DNA from: Entonaema liquescens
Lineage: Eukaryota > Ascomycota > Sordariomycetes > Xylariales > Xylariaceae
Direction of reading: 5' to 3'
Assembly (NCBI GenBank): GCA_902805475.1
Contig: CADCSX010000008.1
Location: forward strand, 1,612,001-1,676,000
Length of the DNA stretch: 64,000 nt
The notes under the pieces were generated by a model. It saw nothing but the letters and a program-made list of their open reading frames with translations, was not told the DNA's origin and did not search any database. The position numbers and the translations under genes were made by a program. Shown here piece by piece: positions 59,925-64,000 of this stretch. Positions within the stretch are counted from its first letter, which is position 1; each line of letters opens with the position of its first letter.

Positions 59925-62900
59925 GCAAAGTTATAGACGCTTACACCCAGAAGGTTTTTCGACGTACTGCCCTATGAGCATGGATTTCCGCCTCAGACTT
60001 GGTCGATTCGGAGCGTCGATTCTTTTTTCACGACGGGTTACGGAAAAGTTATGATTTTGATGGTTTAGCGTCCTGGCGCGGACGACTCGGTATTGATTTC
60101 TTCATTCCTTTTCGCATCTCATCCCTCATGCCCTCTACGACTATCATGTTCTTTTACGTCGGCACGGATCTCTTCGCCCTCTAGGTGCCACTGCATCTAG
60201 TGTCCGACTCGAGAGATATTTTTCTCGTACTATTTGCATGTATTGATAGACTATTTGCTCCTCGCTCAGAGCACTGGCCGGAAGCTAGGGTTTCGGTCAT
60301 CAGGCGTTTGTGGTCACAGTCGGTCAGCTTCATGGTAATTGATGACCTGGCACCGAACGGAAATCAGGCGGCACCAATGATTCTGACACAATACCCCCTC
60401 CCTAAGGTTGCCGAAAGGGACATCTCAGAATGAAGCAGAGGTTATTCTAAATAGGAACTTCTGGTAATGAACAAAAACAATTTCTTGCACTGTTATCTCC
60501 AGCATGATGATATGATATATAATTATATGAATTGCGCTGCTATGCAGCGTACTTATGCGGCACATTAGAGTGGGTGAGACACGTATAAAGGTACGTTACG
60601 TTTGCTGATACAGGTGTTAACCACACCACGTATGCAGTTGGGGTTATCCAACAGAAGCAGGTTAAGAAAAGAACAACCTCGTCGCTGCGCTGCATGAACT
60701 TTGGATGTTGGAAGGCGTTCTGCAAGTGGATGCGGAGTCTGGGATTATGAGCCGTACAACGTTTATAGGTTACGTTGAGATTCTCGCAAGGTACCGATGA
60801 TAATTAGTTTAGGTAAGGTAGCAAAGAGCCGTATGGCATGTCTGGACGGGCTACTCGTTGTAGCTGGATGATGGCATCGCATGCAGGCTTGTGGCTATCT
60901 CATGTCTTTCTGCAGCAACAGTTGTCCAACTGTTCGTCACATGTCATAGGGGAGAGAATAGGAGAGAAAAGGAAGAGCGAAACAAGCCGTCTAGGTTAGG
61001 TATATATAAATCGAGATAGCTCAGCCCTAGAAGGCTGGATTGTCTATTCTATCTTCATTTCCCCATTTTCCTACATGCCCCTCCATACGTGGACATGTAA
61101 ATACCGACATCTCACATTATACATTAGTTACTATATCTAACTTATAATTGTGAAGTGAAATATCACTTATATGTGGACATTCTGTAGCCTTTGCTCTATG
61201 TATGTTAGTTAGATACAATAATGTCTAACCCAATCTTGGGCGTATAATGCGCACTACATAATTACGAAGCATCTACCAAGAACCTAAAGCTCTAGAGCTA
61301 CGTGGACGCAGATTAAGGCGATCCGCCGAAAACGCCCGATGTAAGACGAAATATGACCGCGATATAAGAGAAAACAAAGGAAAAAGAAAGTCATGTTATA
61401 TTCCGACCTCCCCTTTCTACTCGATTATATATGCCCTTATAGGTATAATAGAATACTTACCGGGTAAGGAAAGGACTAATTGGTAGAATATATTAGAGCT
61501 AGATAAGTACCTACATGACTTTATAATAACACCTAATAGATTGTCCTAGATTTAAACATACGCGTTGCGATATACGTGTATAATATGTATTATATATTGT
61601 CCTACCTATGCAGATGTAGGACAGATACAAAAGAGCCAATTGAATTGAAGATTGGTGATAGCCGCTATAAATGTAGTAGGTATTTATGTACTTATGTATG
61701 CATGTTTAAGCAAGCCTCTGACGCACAGAAAGATGTGTGGCAGGCAGGATCAGGGTTTAACCAAGGTGGATACTAGAAGTGGCCTGATAGGATGATCTGC
61801 GTACTAAGATCGAATGCCACATGAATCATCAAGTACTTGGTACCTCGGTTAAGTACATGCTGCGATGATTTAACCACTCGCAAGCAAAGAAACCCGCGTA
61901 CTGATACCTAATACCCGAATGCATCAAGCAGGCACATAAGGTTTAGACAGACGTACTATCAATTTTTTCTTTTCACTTTCGCATGTGCTTAGGATGTACC
62001 TACATACATGCATATGTGGTCTGCTTTGCCGTATTGAATACGCACGGGTACTAGGTACCACCAACGTACGTAGTACCTATTAACTTCTTGCTAGGAAAAT
62101 AGGTATAAAACAGAGTAGGCAGGACGCATAGCATCATATTAGGTACTCTCTCATTTCTCCGTGTTCCTACAAGCAAAACGGCATCGAAGATAGTTCATCC
62201 ACGTGTGTCATAAGAGAAAGTAACGAAACAACGATAAAACCAAACGAAAAAACAAAACCTAATATCTAAGCAACCCAAGGAAAAGATAGTCCGGGTTCCA
62301 CCCTTGAAAGACTGGGCGCGACAAGACAGCTTAAACCCTCCTAGGTTCCTTATGTAGTAGGTTCCTAGGTTTCTCCCGATCCTCATAACATCTAGACCCC
62401 TCTTCTCCTCTCGTCACAGTCATCATCTCTCCCTGTTGACATCAATCTCTTCACCCTAAAGTTCTTGGCAAGTAAAACAGTGAGGCCTCCTCTCCTGTTT
62501 TTTCTGTTCCGAGTTCCGATTTCTACGTTTGGAGCTGCTCTTTCGTAGTAGAAACCTGCGAAGTCCACAAAATATCCCACCCAGCTAAAAGACAAGCTAA
62601 AATACAACTAAGAAAAACAACCCCACATCATCTAAGCCCCGAGCTTCGACTTTTTTTTTTTGAACCCATTGTTCCTTTCCGTCAAAAACCCACTCGCAAC
62701 CACTCGCAACCACTAGCAACCCACCAGTTCCAGCTTCCTACCTAAACCTAAACCTAGATACCCGATCTTTTTGGCTAGTAGCCATGCGTAAAGGGTGAAG
62801 GCTCAGGTCTAGGTCGAGACAAGAACGCAATTACGAGATCTCTTCAGCGCACAATGATCTTCTTCCGTCTCCATCGAAGACGACCGTTTATTATCCCACG

Positions 62901-63138
62901 ATAGCATCAATCTGGCGTTTCTTGATTACAGTGTTTTATACCTTTCAATAGCCCAAGGACCCGTTGTAATACGCGTTTGGGCCTTATTAACGTGATTCGA
63001 GGACTCGTTTTTCGAGTAACCTACTTCTAGCAGACTCCTTTAATTGAACACCCCTCGATTCGATATCCATATATTGTAAAAACAAGGGCCAATCTCCTCG
63101 AATTCACATCAGCGAGACTACATCAATTATCTATCACA
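59925..63138. other. Intergenic region, PAB1 3' UTR and promoter/leader of the next gene
   Basis: About the first 500 bases are likely the PAB1 3' UTR. The centre (about 60500-62000) is AT-rich with TACCTA/TAGGTA words and no supported gene. The last 800 bases are pyrimidine-rich and resemble a long 5' leader, with a T run at 62651-62661 and a short tandem repeat at 62691-62720. Confidence 0.45.
62691..62720. repeat. Three copies of a 10-base unit CACTCGCAAC
   Basis: Two perfect copies and a third with one change (CACTAGCAAC), in the presumed leader of the gene that starts at 63139. Confidence 0.8.
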
Positions 63139-64000
63139 ATGGCGGGCAACAGAAAGTTAATGTCCCTCGAGGCAGCACTTGAAGAGGAGCGGAAAGAGGT
63201 TGAGAGTCTAATATCGGCGATGCAACAACCTAGAAGAGCTCCGTCGGTTGGCCACAGATCTCCCTCTCCATTTACTAGTCCTCGATCTCCTGTCCGAAGC
63301 ATGTTGGACATTGGCGAAGTACCCAGAAACACGACTCGAAGCCCTCCGCCTCAAGGTCCAGTTCGCAGCATGCTTGATATCGAGGGTCCTCCAGTCCAGA
63401 CGAGAAGTATGTTGGACGTTGGTGGATCATCTAATGTTCCATCAAGTACGCACACGTCGCCGACACTATCTTTTAAATCCCCAGCCGCGGATAATTCGAA
63501 CCGTAGTAGAAGCATGTCAGATGCGGCTTCAAATCCCATCGTAGACCTAGGACCGCGATCGCCACTACCAAGCCCGAGGAACATTGACCCAACATCTGCC
63601 TATAAGTTTCATGATATATTACCAACCAATGTTGGGCAAGCTATGCCAACTAGGCGAGGCCAAAATTCGATGCGATCAAGTTCTATAGGTGAAGCCCTTC
63701 GTGGGCCTGATTTATCCAATCTAGTGCTTCCTGGAGAACGCGGGCGCTTTGCGAGGAACCCAAACAAGTCAAAGTCTCCTAGCAATCGCTTTAACTTGCG
63801 CTCAAATTCGCCATTCGGGAACCCTTCGGGGCGCAATCAGACACAGGACATTATGATGACCAATGGTCAAGTATTTGATATGAACAATGCTTACAGAAAA
63901 TTGTCAGATGCCAATTTACTTTATGGCGGCTCAAACTTAGCGTCGCTGGCTCGCAAGCGGCAGGATAGCGAGGGGCACGGTCGAATAGAAAAGGATAATC
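63139..64000 (+). CDS. Serine-rich protein with repeated RSMLDI motif, 3' end outside window
   Basis: Open frame of 287 codons from ATG 63139 to the window edge, with no stop and no obvious intron. The start MAGNRKLMSLEAALEEERKE suggests a short helix or coiled coil over the first 30 residues. The rest is rich in Ser, Pro, Arg and Asn and probably disordered. A motif repeats three times: SPVRSMLDIGEVP, GPVRSMLDIEGPP and TRSMLDVGGSS, with a weaker fourth copy RSRSMSDAASN. Later segments VDLGPRSPLPSPRNIDP, YKFHDILPTNVG and YRKLSDANLLYGGSNLASLA look like conserved short linear motifs; several SP sites fit proline-directed kinases. I do not recognise the family. A regulatory or scaffold protein is plausible. 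Confidence 0.75.
   Translation, partial: MAGNRKLMSLEAALEEERKEVESLISAMQQPRRAPSVGHRSPSPFTSPRSPVRSMLDIGEVPRNTTRSPPPQGPVRSMLDIEGPPVQTRSMLDVGGSSNVPSSTHTSPTLSFKSPAADNSNRSRSMSDAASNPIVDLGPRSPLPSPRNIDPTSAYKFHDILPTNVGQAMPTRRGQNSMRSSSIGEALRGPDLSNLVLPGERGRFARNPNKSKSPSNRFNLRSNSPFGNPSGRNQTQDIMMTNGQVFDMNNAYRKLSDANLLYGGSNLASLARKRQDSEGHGRIEKDN

Noticed and set aside
1..64000. CRISPR arrays, bacterial operons, riboswitches or prophage
   Set aside because: The genes are spliced and eukaryotic in type. No spaced direct-repeat array or phage-like gene block is visible.

Overview
The window is nuclear DNA of a filamentous ascomycete, most likely a Sordariomycete. Nearly every gene is cut by short GT-AG introns of about 50-130 nt. 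The proteins are typical of filamentous ascomycetes: an AA9 polysaccharide monooxygenase, a poly(A)-binding protein with an acidic insert in RRM4, a GDS1-type winged-helix regulator, a PigL_N/ankyrin protein, and ArAE/FUSC and DAL5-like carriers. Gene models below were rebuilt by hand from splice-site phase. In most of them the exon lengths sum to a multiple of three; exceptions are stated.

Layout. 0.6-3.7 kb (-): sugar transporter with 13 exons. 4.8-7.1 kb (+): PigL_N + TPR-like + ankyrin protein. 7.5-9.3 kb (-): IMPACT/UPF0029 protein with apparent single-base losses. 10.1-11.6 kb (+): OMS1-like mitochondrial methyltransferase. 12.4-13.7 kb (-): GDS1-like winged-helix protein. 13.7-19.9 kb: long AT-rich stretch with no gene I can support. 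19.9-21.1 kb (+): AA9 LPMO. 21.3-23.2 kb (-): cation/proton antiporter. 24.1-31.05 kb (-): NOT1, scaffold of CCR4-NOT. 32.2-34.4 kb (-): secreted BBE-type FAD oxidoreductase. 36.3-38.4 kb (-): possible nucleotidyltransferase-fold protein. 39.7-43.2 kb (-): ArAE/FUSC membrane protein. 44.1-44.9 kb (+): NTF2. 46.7-48.2 kb (+): DAL5-like MFS carrier. 48.75 kb (-): tRNA-Gln(CUG). 49.0-50.6 kb (-): amadoriase/sarcosine-oxidase-like flavoenzyme with one apparent missing base. 51.4-55.1 kb (-): HUL5/UBE3C HECT ubiquitin ligase. 57.5-59.9 kb (+): PAB1. 63.1 kb to the end (+): serine-rich protein cut by the window edge.

How the genes fit together. This looks like an ordinary chromosome arm, not a biosynthetic cluster. 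Housekeeping genes for mRNA turnover (NOT1, PAB1), nuclear import (NTF2) and proteasome processivity (HUL5) are mixed with lifestyle genes (LPMO, sugar carrier, BBE oxidase, amadoriase, organic-anion carrier) that suit a plant-litter or plant-associated fungus. I did not find a clearly new multi-gene system. The most interesting single items are the NTase-like protein at 36.3-38.4 kb, the PigL_N/ankyrin gene that lacks a NACHT, and three apparent missing bases next to four-base homopolymers in two genes, which look like assembly errors rather than gene decay.
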